NCBI GenBank assembly: GCA_022661535.1
Contig: JAKULF010000009.1
Span: 1,364,001 to 1,428,000, forward strand
Source of the DNA: Eutypa lata
Lineage: Eukaryota > Ascomycota > Sordariomycetes > Xylariales > Diatrypaceae
Reading direction: 5' to 3'
DNA: 64,000 nucleotides
Below the pieces are notes generated by a model. That model saw only the letters and a program-made list of their open reading frames with translations. It had not been told where the DNA came from and ran no database searches. The position numbers were made by a program, and so were the translations under genes. This document shows, piece after piece, positions 22,295-34,564 of this stretch. Position 1 is the stretch's first letter, and every line of letters starts with the position of its first letter.

Positions 22295-25200
22295 CGTAGT
22301 GAATACGGCGTGCGGATGGGGAACTTAGTAGAAAACCTAACTGCGGATGGCTGATGGTGATGTCCTGGTGCCAACGTGACGACAAATAATGGACCAGATA
22401 GGAATATTCGTCTTTCGTAGTGTGTTAATAAATCGGAAGAAGGTTTTGATACAAGCAAACTCCCATATGACAATAGTCGATAGTACAGGAAGCTGTGCAG
22501 TGGTAATTGGCAATGATGTAGTTTCATGGAGGTTATTTTCAAATAGCATTATGTAAGGTTAAGTGGGTAGCAAAGATACAGGCTCTGATCTGATAATGCG
22601 GGGCAGTTTTGACGTAGCTACCACTTAAGGCAGTAACTACATACATACATACATACATACATACATAATGTATGCAGGTGTTCCTATTGTTAGGCATGTA
22701 TACCTAGTAGGTACATAGTAGGTACTGTTAGTAAGGTTAAAACAGCAGACCAACATTGAATCACATAATAAGAAAAGTGACCTAAATCATAATCATACTG
22801 AAGTATCTAGGTAGGTACGTGTGGTATTCAATGTTAGCTCACCAAGATGTATGTTGTTTGCTACAAGGAACTCCAAAGTTACTTAACCAAATAACACAAT
22901 TTCATTAACTAAGTTGGGAGGCTTTATATGTTGTAGTTTCACGCTGTAGCTTGCCATAATAAGTAGGTATGCAGTACCTCTGTATGTCATCCAAGGAATC
23001 ATCACATATGGCCCATTTAGCTACCAACCTCTGTATTTCTTTATCGCCAACTTGGCTAAACAGTTCTAACATTACGATAATGTTGAATACCTAGAAATAG
23101 ACCTATTAGATGGCATCAGTTGCAATCATTTTGAAGGTTTAATCAAAAAGTAGACTGTTATAAATACAAATTGGCCCAATCATATTGTTCGTATCGTACG
23201 TTACTTGCCATTTTAGTATGCTTCAACACTTAAGATTATTGCGGGTGACCCATTCGTCGAATAAGAGCTTTGTGGTGGAGTATCTCAACTACATACTTAG
23301 GTGGGTAGGTAGGTAGGTATGTATAAAAGGGCAATGAATACAGGGCTGCTTAGGTAAAACAAATTGGGAATTCGTTTTCCTCGCTAAGTTTGAATGGAGA
23401 GTCCTCAACCTCGATAATCTCAACTTGGTCGCCGATGCCAAAGATACGATGAATACCGGTTAGAATACATACTAATTGTACAGGATCAAAAGGGTAGGGA
23501 CTGCTTCAACTATATACAACAATGGATAGATCGACTAGCCAGCCAATGTACCAACCGTCGATACCACCTATATAAGGATTAATCATGATAGATCCTATTT
23601 GATAACCCGCTACTCACGAAACGTCACTTTTCAAGGCTCTATGAACATTCTATATACTGATCTTAATATCACATCAACGAGGACCAGGTTGCCGAGGATG
23701 CTTTCTTCCGAGTATGTGCAGTGTCCGTATAGAGAATGGCAAGTCCACCTCAAACTAGCATAGTAATTCGGCATATCTCGGAATTTATCGGAACTGGTAT
23801 TCTCCGAAGTGTTCCCTGCTGTTAACATTTAATAATTCACTATATCCTTTCGGACGGATATTGAAGAACAAAGTCGAATATATCTATCAGTTATGGACCG
23901 GAACAGCTTCTATGTCCGCAAGCTGCCACAAGAAGAGGGGTTTCGTTGCTTGAAGCACCAGATACCTATCCATATTATGTTATTTCCTACTCATTTACCA
24001 TAGTATAATTATGCTTCAACGGGTTTTGCAGACATCGAGGGTAACGTCCATTTTCAATGAACAATGACAGTATCAATGTCAGTATGAAGGCCGATATACC
24101 ATGGGTAAAACTCCAGTCAATGACGTGCCATGAGTTCTTGGACATTGGCAAACGGTGATTAATATGAATCCCAAGGAAAGAGATCGTTCTCTTTGAAAAA
24201 TGGGGACTAACCAATTTCTTCACATATTATATCCATGAAAGAGAATATGTTGATAGAAAATGGTGGTAGAGGGAACCCTTCTTCCTAAACCTGAAGGCAC
24301 AATATAGTAATGTTCTCCTTGGTCCTTAGTATGGTGAGTTGACACCATGAAATCATCTATTGGCAGATATAGTTTGAAAGCATCTATGTAGTCGTATCAT
24401 CTGCCCGTCAGAGCTATCATACATAGTTTCTACTTGCCTAACCAGCAAGCTATATCCTAGCAAGATTCAAATGCACTCCCATGATTCAGTCCTATCAATC
24501 CATCTCCCAGTGACTTTAGTCATCCATTCTGGCATCGACGTTTGATACACCAATGAAGATATCTCGATGTATGCAACACAGTTTCTCCGAAATATCCGCG
24601 CAAAGCGAAGGACATGCATTTCCAGCTCAATTCTAGACCAAAATGTGCATGATCAGGCCATTTCTACGGCATCTAATCGTCACTTTTATGAGCGCCACAG
24701 ACTGGTCACGACAGAGTCGGACTATGATAGTGGCGAATGAATCAACACACGCAGGCTCAACAAGGCCGATTATACTAAGCGTTGTGATCTTCGACCACGA
24801 TTCTCCTTTACACCTTGAGACGTGGCAGTTGTGTGGCGGCTGTAGCACCTCGGATACCTGCAATCGGTAGAAATAATGCGCGTGGCCGTACAAGGAAGGT
24901 CCAAGACAAGCATTACTCTTTCTTCTTGTCTCACCTTCGGAATCTACACAATTAACATGCCCCAGCTTTAACGACAGCTCCAAAGACGAGGGGAAGGGGG
25001 GGCATGGGGCTGATTGCCCCTCCAAACAAAGATCATTGCCGAATGAAATGACATTATGGCAACGCAGGGGCAAATTTCGTTTCCCGAGATGTTCTCACTT
25101 TCTGCTCAGCAGGTTTTGAACGCCACGGTATTGCAAGGTCCACCCTTTACGCATTGAGGAGAGGGTAGGATTGGGCACCGTCATCTCCTAAGCGAAATCA

Positions 25201-26352
25201 AAATGGATGGCCACACGGGAGTCGATGTATCTACGGCCAATAGGGTCTGTATCTCAAATTGATTAGTGACTACAGAAATCTCCATGTTCATTAATCATCT
25301 AAGCTACCGGCGATTGCCATAGATCTAATCTGGATCTCTTTTACATCGTATTTCAAATTGCTTCTACACCATCAATCAAGTCCTAGGTCTTTGCTGCTTC
25401 AATCTGTAACACACCATCTGGGACGAAGAAAATGACGAGTCATGTCGGGGTAGCTGCATTCCCAGTCGCACCGCTAACAACGTTATTGTCACATGTTGAT
25501 GAAGACACTAGCTACCATCAAGGAGATCCTGTGTAAAATTTATACATGCTAGAGAAATAGTTCCGAGTATGACATAAGGGAGGCAAGAACTCTGGATTAG
25601 CCTTGCAGTCCTAGGCACCTTTACATGGTAAGAATTAGGATGGGCAAGTTTACCCTGGGTGAATTCACGCGATACCAAAATCATTGATCGACGGCCACAG
25701 GGCCGCATCGAACCGCAACGGGTAGATCCATTGCTTTATATAGCCCGAACTGCATGTCCGCCCCAAGGAACACTTGGCAATCCAATTGACCTAGACAAGT
25801 CCTCCCACATTGTTGAACAAGCTCCGGACCATACAACCCGGTCTGGATGGCGACCCAATACGACGCGGATCGACGGGGATAGCCTCACCTAGCATCCAGA
25901 CGATCGCTCTATCCTTACAGCTCGGCGAGGGCGGTTACTACGAAATTAGATCCCGTGCTTGTTGCCTTATGACATATACTCATGTCGCCATCTTGCAGGG
26001 TTGGCCGTTGAGAGGGTTACACCTATAGGTACAGAGTAGTGCTTGTGCTGCTGAAATGCTCGCGATAGTTACCTAGCTAGTGGCTAATCTTGCGAGGTAA
26101 CCAGAGGTTTGATTTCAGCCCAACCTTCGCGGGCCTCATTTCCTGAAGGGGGGGGGTATTAGTCTAGGGAACATGTTTCTCTATATCAGACTTCTTGTGC
26201 GATCTGTCTCATCGGGGTATAAAGTGGTAGTGATGGAACCCAAACACCCCACCCCGTACTTCTCCTCGCTACTTGACATACCTTCCAAGCGAACTTCTTG
26301 GACACCCATCAAACGAGATTGAACACACGACCTAAAATCCAAATCCTTCAAA
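22295..26352. other. Large intergenic region (about 4 kb), no convincing gene
   Basis: Many short ORFs, none with motifs; the longest (24633-25073, minus) shows no domain and no amino-acid bias of a real protein. It contains a CATA microsatellite and several TAGGTAGGTA-type runs (for example near 23300). A non-coding RNA or a strongly decayed gene could be hidden here. The pyrimidine-rich part at about 26230-26290 is likely the aquaporin promoter. Confidence 0.5.
22638..22668. repeat. (CATA)n microsatellite
   Basis: About seven uninterrupted ACAT/CATA units in the F-box gene's upstream region. Confidence 0.9.
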
Positions 26353-27761
26353 ATGGAGACGCAGCAGGTTGGAAACCGTATTCGGCTCCCATGGGAGAAG
26401 CCGAACGCTCCTACGATCGGTAAGAGGCCCGCACTTGGGTCTCGTCAGGTCAGTATGGCACAATCAATGCGGGCACAGCGAATCCGATTCTTGAACTTCC
26501 TCCCACTGGCAGTAAAAAATCGGTATGTATGATTGCATTCCTTGCGACGTGGAAACAACCCTCTCTCGCGTCTCTCGTACTGACATCTTCACAGTATGTG
26601 TCAAAATGTCCATATACAATAATGCTCCACACTTTCGCCCATGCCAGATAAGAACCTGTAAAGGGGGGCATGAAGCATGGTGCAGACATTAACTTGGAGC
26701 AGATCTCATTGCAGTACTCAGCGAGTTCTCGGGAACATTCATGTTTTTGCTGTTTGCCTTCGGCGGCACCAACACAGTCAACTCAGCACCACAGCTAGAG
26801 GGTGTTTCTCCGAGTCTTGCATCCAACCCGTCCAAGCTTATGTTTATCAGCTTGTGCTTCGGGTTGAGTCTTGCCGTTAATGCGTGGACCTTCTTTCGGA
26901 TCAGTGGTGGTCTATTCAACCCAGCTGTTAGCATTGGAATGATGGTGGTTGGCGCAAGTATGTGTTGTTACTATGAATCCTTGATATAGTATTGCTGACT
27001 TGGGATATCAAAGTTACATACGTCCGAGGTATCTTAATCATCATTGCCCAGATACTAGGGGCTATAGCGGCTTCTGGTGTAATATACGGCATCCAACCAG
27101 GCGGGTTCAATGTCGGGACCTCGCTTGGCGGACCGACAACTGTGGCTCAAGGGCTATTTATTGAGATGTTCTTGACTATCCAATTAGTCTTCACCATATT
27201 CATGTTAGCTGCCGAAAAACACCGGGGTACATTCATGGCCCCACTCGGTATTGGCTTGTCGCTCTTCATTGCTGAGTTAATGTCAGTCACTTCCTCCACT
27301 CCATCTGTTGAACGCTCAATCCATCACTAGTCCTATCACAGTCTTCTCCACTTATACCCCTATTACCCCTAAAGCTAATATACGTACTATAATATAGGGG
27401 AGTATACTACACCGGCGGCAGTCTTAACCCAGCGCGCTCTTTTGGGCCGTGCGTTGTTGCCGGCAAATTTGAAAGTTATCATTGGATATATTGGCTCGGT
27501 CCCATCCTGGGTGCCCTCATCGCCAGTGGTTTCTACGTGCTTATCAAAGCCCTCGAGTACGAGACTGTGAACCCAGAACAGGACCATTCTAGTCCTCCTG
27601 AAAAGCGTGGCCTGAATGGCCACAAAGGTGCCCCGGGCGCGCTGCCTGGAGCTGGTGCTCATCCTACCCCTCATCAGAATGGTGCCAAGCAAAACGGTGA
27701 ACACCATGAACACGCCCCTTACAGTGGTGGTCCAGAGCTTGAAGCAGGTCGCAGTGGCTGA
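26353..27761 (+). CDS. Aquaporin (MIP family), first splice junction irregular
   Basis: Water/solute channel, exons about 26353-26522, 26703-26957, 27014-27281, 27398-27761. N-terminus [17 protein letters not shown], then [14 protein letters not shown] leading into helix 1 ([17 protein letters not shown]). Both pore loops are present: NPAVSIGM and [12 protein letters not shown]; Ser after the second NPAR, rather than Asp, favours an orthodox aquaporin over an aquaglyceroporin. The cytoplasmic tail is Gly/Pro/His-rich. Introns 2 (56 nt) and 3 (116 nt) fit. Intron 1 does not: the only good donor (GTATGT at 26523) is out of phase with the acceptors near 26700. Homology asks for a junction giving NHLIAV, which would need a donor one base earlier (GG). 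This is a real frame break, an atypical splice site or a one-base sequence error. Confidence 0.8.
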
Positions 27762-28663
27762 GTTTACGAGATGTGTCGTTGGGGATTAACCTCCGTCGTA
27801 TGTGTAGGAAATGGATACCCTCTATGTTTACCAGGTCTTCGATTGGATGCATTATGTGCTTTCTTAGGTAGTTCATACTTCTACTCGGCTGGCGGCGCTC
27901 TTGAATGTTGAAAGCAACTAGGCTTTGGGATCTTTCTTTGTGTACCTAATACATTTCTTTGGCGTTTGAATCTGGACACCTTCTTTGACACTCCTAGCGG
28001 GGTTTTGATATTAAACACCAAGTTGGATCATGGATAACTTTGATTCAAACTAAGAGCTGCTAAAATGTCTACCTTTTACATTCTAATCGCATGATATAAA
28101 CTTTACAGCGATTTTGACTACCTATGTCCCTCTTCTGTCTTATATATATACCATGGAGATGGTGCTCTCCTTAACTGAAATTGTCTAATAGAATTTAACT
28201 CCTCGTCACAAGGGGTTAATTAGCTTCACCCCGATTCTGGGATCTTCTATGCAACTCGATATGAGTGTGGTTTCCGTGAATTGCTCGCGCCGGTTCACTG
28301 TAGTCCTAGTACAATGTAGCCTTAGTAGAAATTCGGGAGATGCTGGTTACACAACGCATCACTCTTATTGTCCAAAACCGAATCCAAACAAAAAGAACTC
28401 CTTTATCTAGTAAATATTTACTCACAATGGACTTATTCAATCGCATGATCCTGTCCTTTGTTCACAATACACGACCCACAGCTATCGTTACGAGCTCATA
28501 TACATAACATGGCACGAAGCCCCCGAAGCCCGGAGTTTATGACGGAACAGACCTAAAATTGAAGCAGGCTTCAATCTTTTCAAGAAAAGAATCCTCATCC
28601 ATCTTCAACGAGCAGGTTCTCAAATTACTTACCACCTCCCCTCAAACGCAATTTCTCTTGAAA
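27762..28663. other. Intergenic, no gene seen
   Basis: 3' flank of the aquaporin and upstream region of the single-pass membrane protein. An open frame precedes the ATG at 28664 (from about 28559) but starts only with TTG, so it is treated as 5' leader. Confidence 0.45.
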
Positions 28664-29242
28664 ATGCCGGTCCTTCATTCCCGTGATGCTGTTAATGCTA
28701 GCAACGCTACTAACGCCAGCAATGAACTGGCCGTGCACACAACTGGGGGCATAATCGCTGCCGCCGTAGTGTTCGGCAGTTTATTGGTCTTGTCCTTCGG
28801 ATTTTGGGTATGCAATCGTTTCTATCACCGTAGACGCGAGGGCGGTAGAAGAAACGAACGATCTGGTAACGAGCAGATCAATGGCCCTGATACCAGTCGA
28901 GGACGACCAGGAGTTGATAGTACTACCCGGGGATTTGAGTTGCAGCAGTTTGCAGCTCCCGCACCCATGCACCCGAGCGGCGGACCGGCTCAGAACACTC
29001 GTCCGAGCGTAGATATCGGGGATGGTCGGCAGCCGCAAGCGTCAAGGCAGACGAACTCATATGGGTCGCGGAACTGGCCTCTCAGACCCTCCGTCGAGGA
29101 AGCTATCGCAAGTGTCGCACTTCCCATTACCTCAAGATTATCCTCGGAGACAGCGCAGGCTTCTCAGGGGAACTCTGTGCAAGCTCCACAGCTTAAAAAA
29201 GCTGAGTCTGATGATTCCTTCGAACAAGTTAGCCTGGATTAG
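28664..29242 (+). CDS. Putative single-pass membrane protein, unknown function
   Basis: 192 residues, one exon. A short Asn-rich ectodomain (NASNATNASNE, several N-glycosylation sequons) precedes one transmembrane helix (about 28-50, GGIIAAAVVFGSLLVLSFGFWV), then a basic stop-transfer stretch (RFYHRRREGGRR) and a long polar Ser/Gln/Arg-rich cytoplasmic tail. This is the plan of fungal wall-sensor or Mid2/SKG6-like proteins, but there is no family-defining motif and no clear signal peptide; the TM helix may act as a signal anchor. Function unknown. Confidence 0.65.
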   Translation: MPVLHSRDAVNASNATNASNELAVHTTGGIIAAAVVFGSLLVLSFGFWVCNRFYHRRREGGRRNERSGNEQINGPDTSRGRPGVDSTTRGFELQQFAAPAPMHPSGGPAQNTRPSVDIGDGRQPQASRQTNSYGSRNWPLRPSVEEAIASVALPITSRLSSETAQASQGNSVQAPQLKKAESDDSFEQVSLD

Positions 29243-29993
29243 TTAGGCCTTTAGTATGCTTTAAGTATGCTTTCCTTCTCTCCGTCGGCTATGAGGTGTA
29301 AATAAAATATTTCGTGGCGTAGCAATAGGTAAATCAACCACCATTCACAAATAGGGATGATTAAGCAATCTGCGTGTATGTCTAGATATTATATGGTTGA
29401 TCAATTTAATCCCGTGCCCTACGTATTCTAATGGCTACAATTAAGAGGAAGAGACTATGAGAAATATAATTCAAATTGAAAATAGCAAGTTTAATATAAA
29501 CATACTTTAGATCTCCCTCATGAAACAACCTAGTCTTCTTTTCCTTTACCTAGGTGTAAAGATTTATATATGTATTATGAGTTTCGGAAGTGGGGTCTTC
29601 TTGTCTCGTGAGCTTACTGAAATGTTGGCAACAGTTAGGGAGCTCTTATTACACCCATATTAAACAAAATCATAAAGGTTTTGATTTGCGCAAACTTCTC
29701 TTTAGTAAACCACATTCAGCACGAACTCTTACTCTACAAGATGGCTAGGAGCGTTGGTAATCATAACCACAGTCTACCATCTAAATAATCACAGATAGGG
29801 AATTCATGATGCATTAGCAAGCATCCGTATGTGCTTAAAAGTACGACTATGAGTACGCCAATACTACTTATTAATGTGTAAAGCCTGGCCACAAGCCACG
29901 CGGAACATAACCATGCGCTACTTGCAATGATCTAGTAATCTCCCCTCACAGCAGCCGATACATTAACCCAGGTTTCCTATCCTCCTTCCGCGT
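29243..29993. other. Intergenic, no gene seen
   Basis: AT-rich convergent spacer between the membrane protein and the minus-strand small paralogue. Nothing recognised. Confidence 0.45.
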
Positions 29994-30431
29994 CTATTTT
30001 GCCCAACGCGAGTCCTTGAGAGTGCGAGGAGGCCAGCCAAAGCCGGCATACTCGCAATCTCGGCGAAACTCTTCCTGGTTCACCTTGATCTTGTTGTAAG
30101 ATTTGCCCGAAAAGAACTGCTCAGCGGGCATTCCAGCAGGCTTCACGACAACCTCGCCACTAAACATGTCGCTGTTACGATTGATAGATGTCTGACTAGT
30201 GGCCGCCGAAGCTGTAGTTGTTGTCTTGCTAGTCGTAGGGCGTCGAGGTTGTTGGTGATTGGCGAAAGCGCGCCAGGATTGTTGTTGTTGTTTTTGCTTG
30301 CTGGTTTGACCTGTAGGAGCCTTGGTAGTTCCCGCAGCCTGGTCTGTATCATGTCATCGAATTAGTTCTGGAGGTTCAGATGAAGGTCATTATGTACACC
30401 TGATTGGCTTACCTGTCTTCTTGTGATACAT
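29994..30431 (-). CDS. Small uncharacterised protein, paralogue A
   Basis: 122 residues, exons 30431-30413 (only 19 nt, MYHKKT plus one base) and 30343-29994, with a 69 nt phase-1 intron. The N-terminal half is low-complexity: a Gln run (about QQQQ), Thr/Ser/Ala-rich linker. The C-terminal ~60 residues are dense and closely match the protein at 32740-33096: DMFSGEV, VKPAGM, FFSGKSYNKIKV, EEFRRDC, AGFGWPPRTL, SRWAK at the very end. A likely 5'-UTR intron lies at 30481-30536 (gtgagc...ctag). I do not recognise the family. The conserved block is Lys/Arg/aromatic-rich with no membrane segment. Confidence 0.75.
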
Positions 30432-32739
30432 CTTAACGAAACGTTGAAAGGGCGTGGAAAACTGTGTGATAGTCTTTGCACTAGAATAATTAGCCTTAGA
30501 AGCCGAGAAAAACTATTGTGAATAGTGAATGCTCACCTGTCTCTGAATGTTTCTTGCTTCAGTTATCTCTGTAGCAGTGAATTGGTATTTTGGTTGTGTG
30601 GAGTGCTGGAGACGATGTGGTTATGGAAGTGTGATGGAGTTGTAAGGTATGTGGGGAAGGACAGATGTATTTATATTAAGATGGTTGAGTTGGGAGATGA
30701 TTTGGAAATCAGCCAAGATCAGTAAAGATGCTAGTCGATCTAGATAATTTAGCGTATCGTACTTCGATATATGAGATCACTTACGTAGAATATTACACTG
30801 TGTACCTACACAGCAGTTGAACAACAATGGGGATAGAAAATACGATGCTTAATGTTAAATGCATTAATCACAGCACACGACACGGTGTTAAACCTAATCC
30901 GGCAACTTAGATTCGACTTCTTCAGGCAATTACACGCAGGATCACTATATATTATAATGGTATGGTAAAAAATGCTAGCTCCGAGCACAATAGGTGATCC
31001 GTCACTAGTCAACCGCTCTCAGAAATTTATAGATTTCGATGATATAGAATCAACTTGTTGTAAACCTGGATTATACGAACACCAAAGCTGTTTAGTTTAA
31101 ATAAACCGGGAATTGATTTAAAAACTGTGTGAATTACGAAGAGCGGCAACACTACGTAGTTACAAGTCATAAGTTATGATATATAAAGCCCGTTACGCTA
31201 GACAATTGTACACATGATGCATGGCCAGTAGGCGAGGATTCATATGTTCTCTATTGAGCTAAGATAACTACCACCTCATACATGTTGATTGTAAATAAAG
31301 ATCTCTGTATTCATAACTAGGATGACCATTAAAATAACCAACAGTGGAACTATTTAGAACATCCATTTTCAATTTAGCAGAATAAGAACTTCTTAGGCAA
31401 TTGTCATTACATTCATGGTATATGTAGTTCACCGACAATGATTGAATCCGCAATGAGAATTTCGCAATGCAGTTAAAACCCTTTATATATTGCAAACTTC
31501 TATGTTACATAGATCCGTCAAGATATCAGAAGGCGTATTTTGCTAACAGTGCTACTAAAGCCGAGCTGAATGATTATGTTCAGTGCGAGACACAGACCTA
31601 CAGAAAGGTCAGAGGCATGTGCAGGGAAAATATATAGGTTAAACTGAGGGAAATGAGACATGACAAGTCCTTCTCGACCACAAGCATCTACGGTATCGTA
31701 ACATTAAAGAGGGATATAAATGTTCGAAACGGGACTGTGTGTGGATTGGATTTAGCTAGTCTTCCCCAACCCTGAAACATTCCCATAACCAATGAATGGC
31801 ATAGATCTAATAGCTGATTCGGTAAGGTAAAGAGGAACTTTGGATCATAATCAGAAATGGAATATATACGATCATGGTAGCCCTAGGATCATTTTCCAAC
31901 CGTAGATAATAAGTGCTATGAAGGAATCAGTTTTGATACTACTTTGTGTATAAATGCATTATTGTCCTGTTTGGTCACAAAAGGTGTGATATTTTAATCA
32001 GGGGCCATGATTTATAGTATTCTTCTGCTTCTCATTGGTAGATTACATTGTCCAGTATGACAGTTCTTCTGTTATTAGCTGGTGTTCTGATTTAGAATCA
32101 CGTATATATTATAATCAACCCTTTTCCACTGCCTCAATTGGTTTAGTGCATCAATCTAGTCATTAAGGACTTGGAATCTGGATGGTCGAGATAAGTGTAT
32201 TCTTACGTGAAGGTTTAAATTAATGATGTATAATCATCCTCTGTAAATGGTCCATGCTACTTAGTTAGGGTTATGTATATTAACGAAAAGATTTCGATCC
32301 TATTGTCTCTACTGATTACAGTTAGCTAATCAGGATACGCATGACTGCCTATTATCTAGTACAGTCTAATATCAAGAGTAATACTGTTTTTTAGTTATCA
32401 AGGCAGCCTGATTAGCTTCTGATTCTCACACTTAATTTCCAAATCTACCTGCAGACACTACTACTTAAATAAGACAACCTTCCACTTCTCTACTCACACA
32501 CACCAACCATCGCAACTACAGAACTTCACAGAACTTCGCAACTTCATACGGCTTTACAACTTCAGACAACACTCTCTAGTATTCAGAATACAGCTGCACA
32601 GCGATACATCTACCGTCACTCGACACACCTGTAAGTAATCACACTTCGAAGTGTCGTAACTGATAGATTGGCTAATAACCTTGATGCAGTAAGCCACTCC
32701 AAAAGAAAAATCAATAGCTACACGCGAAAGCTCGCTAAA
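30432..32739. other. Divergent promoter region between the two small paralogues
   Basis: About 2.3 kb with no recognisable gene. It holds the 5' leaders of both genes, each with a probable leader intron (30481-30536 minus, 32631-32689 plus). CA-rich sequence at about 32490-32620 looks like a transcribed leader. The remainder is AT-rich with only short ORFs. Confidence 0.5.
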
Positions 32740-33096
32740 ATGTCCAACTTCCAGCAGACAGGTAAGGCAAAGAGACATATATTAATATCATCCATGGTTC
32801 CAAAGCTAATCAGTCAATGCAATGCAGATCTTGACTTGCTCCGACAACAGGCCCTCGCAGCCAAGACCGAGTTCAAGAACAAGACAGAGGTCAAGGCCAA
32901 GACCGAGGGCAGAGTTGGAGATATGTTCACAGGCGAGGTGGAGGTGAAGCCCGCAGGCATGTCTGCGAAGAAGTTTTTTTCAGGAAAATCCTACAACAAG
33001 ATAAAGGTGGATCAGGACGAATTCCGTCGGGACTGCGAGAATGCTGGCTTCGGCTGGCCTCCCCGTACCCTTAAGAACTCTCGCTGGGCAAAGTAG
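32740..33096 (+). CDS. Small uncharacterised protein, paralogue B
   Basis: 96 residues if spliced (exons 32740-32761 and 32828-33096). The phase-1 intron falls after the same position (QQT|D) as in paralogue A (KKT|D), which supports common descent. The intron is 66 nt, a multiple of three, without in-frame stops, so a retained intron would give a 118-residue form. N-terminal part is Lys/Thr/Glu-rich (KTEFKNKTEVKAKTEG); the C-terminal block GDMFTGEVEVKPAGM, FFSGKSYNKIKV, DEFRRDC, AGFGWPPRTL ends in SRWAK. Family not recognised. The ATG at 32740 follows a probable leader intron; an in-frame TTG further up is not used. Confidence 0.75.
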   Translation: MSNFQQTGKAKRHILISSMVPKLISQCNADLDLLRQQALAAKTEFKNKTEVKAKTEGRVGDMFTGEVEVKPAGMSAKKFFSGKSYNKIKVDQDEFRRDCENAGFGWPPRTLKNSRWAK

Positions 33097-34564
33097 GTCG
33101 TGGATGCACCTAGTATATGACCTACTTTGGTAATCATGTTCTAGATAGGTTAGGTTCGGGATAGGTCAGAAGATATGAGTTGAGATGGTAACAGCGTTAG
33201 GAGTGCAGGGACCTTCGTGGAGTCAAGGATAGCAAACCGTAGACTTTTAATACGGATTACTTCTGATAATTGACTGCAGAACACTAATTTTGAGCGCTCA
33301 TTTTCTAACAGTATAAATATATCTCTGCTGGAGTTTCCATGTAAGATTCTTCTCTCTATTTTTGCCTTGTAGTTTGTTCGCCTTTTACTTATGTTTCAGC
33401 CCTTGCACGTGATAGTATATTAGTGATAAATCCTCGTAATATATTCATATTGTATCATCTCTACTACTATAAAATTGCACCTTTAAGGAAGTACAAACTG
33501 AAGGATATTTTCGCAATTAATTCCATGCTCAGCCTCTTCACCTGGGGGGCCCAGACCGACCGCTAAATCAACCACTACATCTTCCCACTTTCTCGTTCCA
33601 CCTTTGCGAACATGGAGCTTTTGAAGTAGGTATCTACGCCATCAACCTTGCTCGTCCCAGTCATATGCGCCTAGCTGGTCGTCGTCGTCGCGCAGAAACT
33701 CATGTCTTCAGAAGCAGAAGACGATTTCTATGTCAAAGGTGTAGACGCTGGGGAAGTATAAGAAGAGATGAAATTCACACGATTAGCTGGTAGTCGCCAA
33801 TCATAGTGTGTCATTAGATAATGCCTTTAATATAAAGATCGATTAATAAACATTAATTAATAGTTCTAATAAAGACATAAAATATTAATTTAAACAAAGT
33901 CGTTTTTAATATCTAATTCTGATAACTTTTTTTTTCAAAGTATTATTGTTAAAGAATACCTATTTTAATGTTAGAAGTATCTTATAAATGGATATTATAA
34001 AATATAATGCTTTTTAACGCTATAATCTTATATTTCAGCTTATGGCTTACATTGTAGGTTGTAAACCATGCCTTGTGATTATAAACCCGACCTTCGTATT
34101 ACTTGTTATTGCCGAGGCTTCGTTGTCATTTTATATTAGTGAACATTCCTCGGTGGCTACCCTACGCGATCTTATCTACAAGATTGCATGGCAAGATTGA
34201 TTACTCATATAGCTGTCGGCCCCATAGGGTGGTTCTGTCCATTAGCCTATAAGGTGGAATGGCTCACTTCCAAGCAAGCCGCTAACTGACAGAAGGCTTT
34301 TGAGCAGGTCTATAAAGCCAGGATTGCTACAATTCGACCCCTACATTATAACTTAAACCGTCAAGCAATTATAAGCCGGATGCTGTAGCTTTCAACTAAG
34401 TTCGTACGGAACTGGTCAGTTTTCCACAGCAACTTTCGCCGCAGGCATCCGTCGCTGAAGCCTTGGCCTGTGACATAAACACCTGCTTTCTTCTGATCTG
34501 GCAGCCACGTTGCGCGAAGCTATTTACCTCCTCACTTTAACACACAGCTCTGCGATTCGACAAT
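33097..34564. other. Intergenic, partly AT-rich
   Basis: No gene seen. A sub-block at about 33790-34040 is strongly AT-rich and resembles a short, RIP-like or decayed sequence. The rest is spacer and promoter of the NmrA-like gene. Confidence 0.45.

Noticed and set aside
24633..25073. 146-codon minus-strand ORF in the 4 kb gene-poor region
   Set aside because: No domain, irregular composition, an overlapping plus-strand ORF of similar quality; length alone is not unusual at this GC content.
1..30000. Secondary-metabolite cluster around P450, peroxidase, ABC transporter and esterase
   Set aside because: No polyketide synthase, NRPS, terpene synthase or cluster-type transcription factor is present, and the genes are separated by housekeeping-like and repeat sequences.
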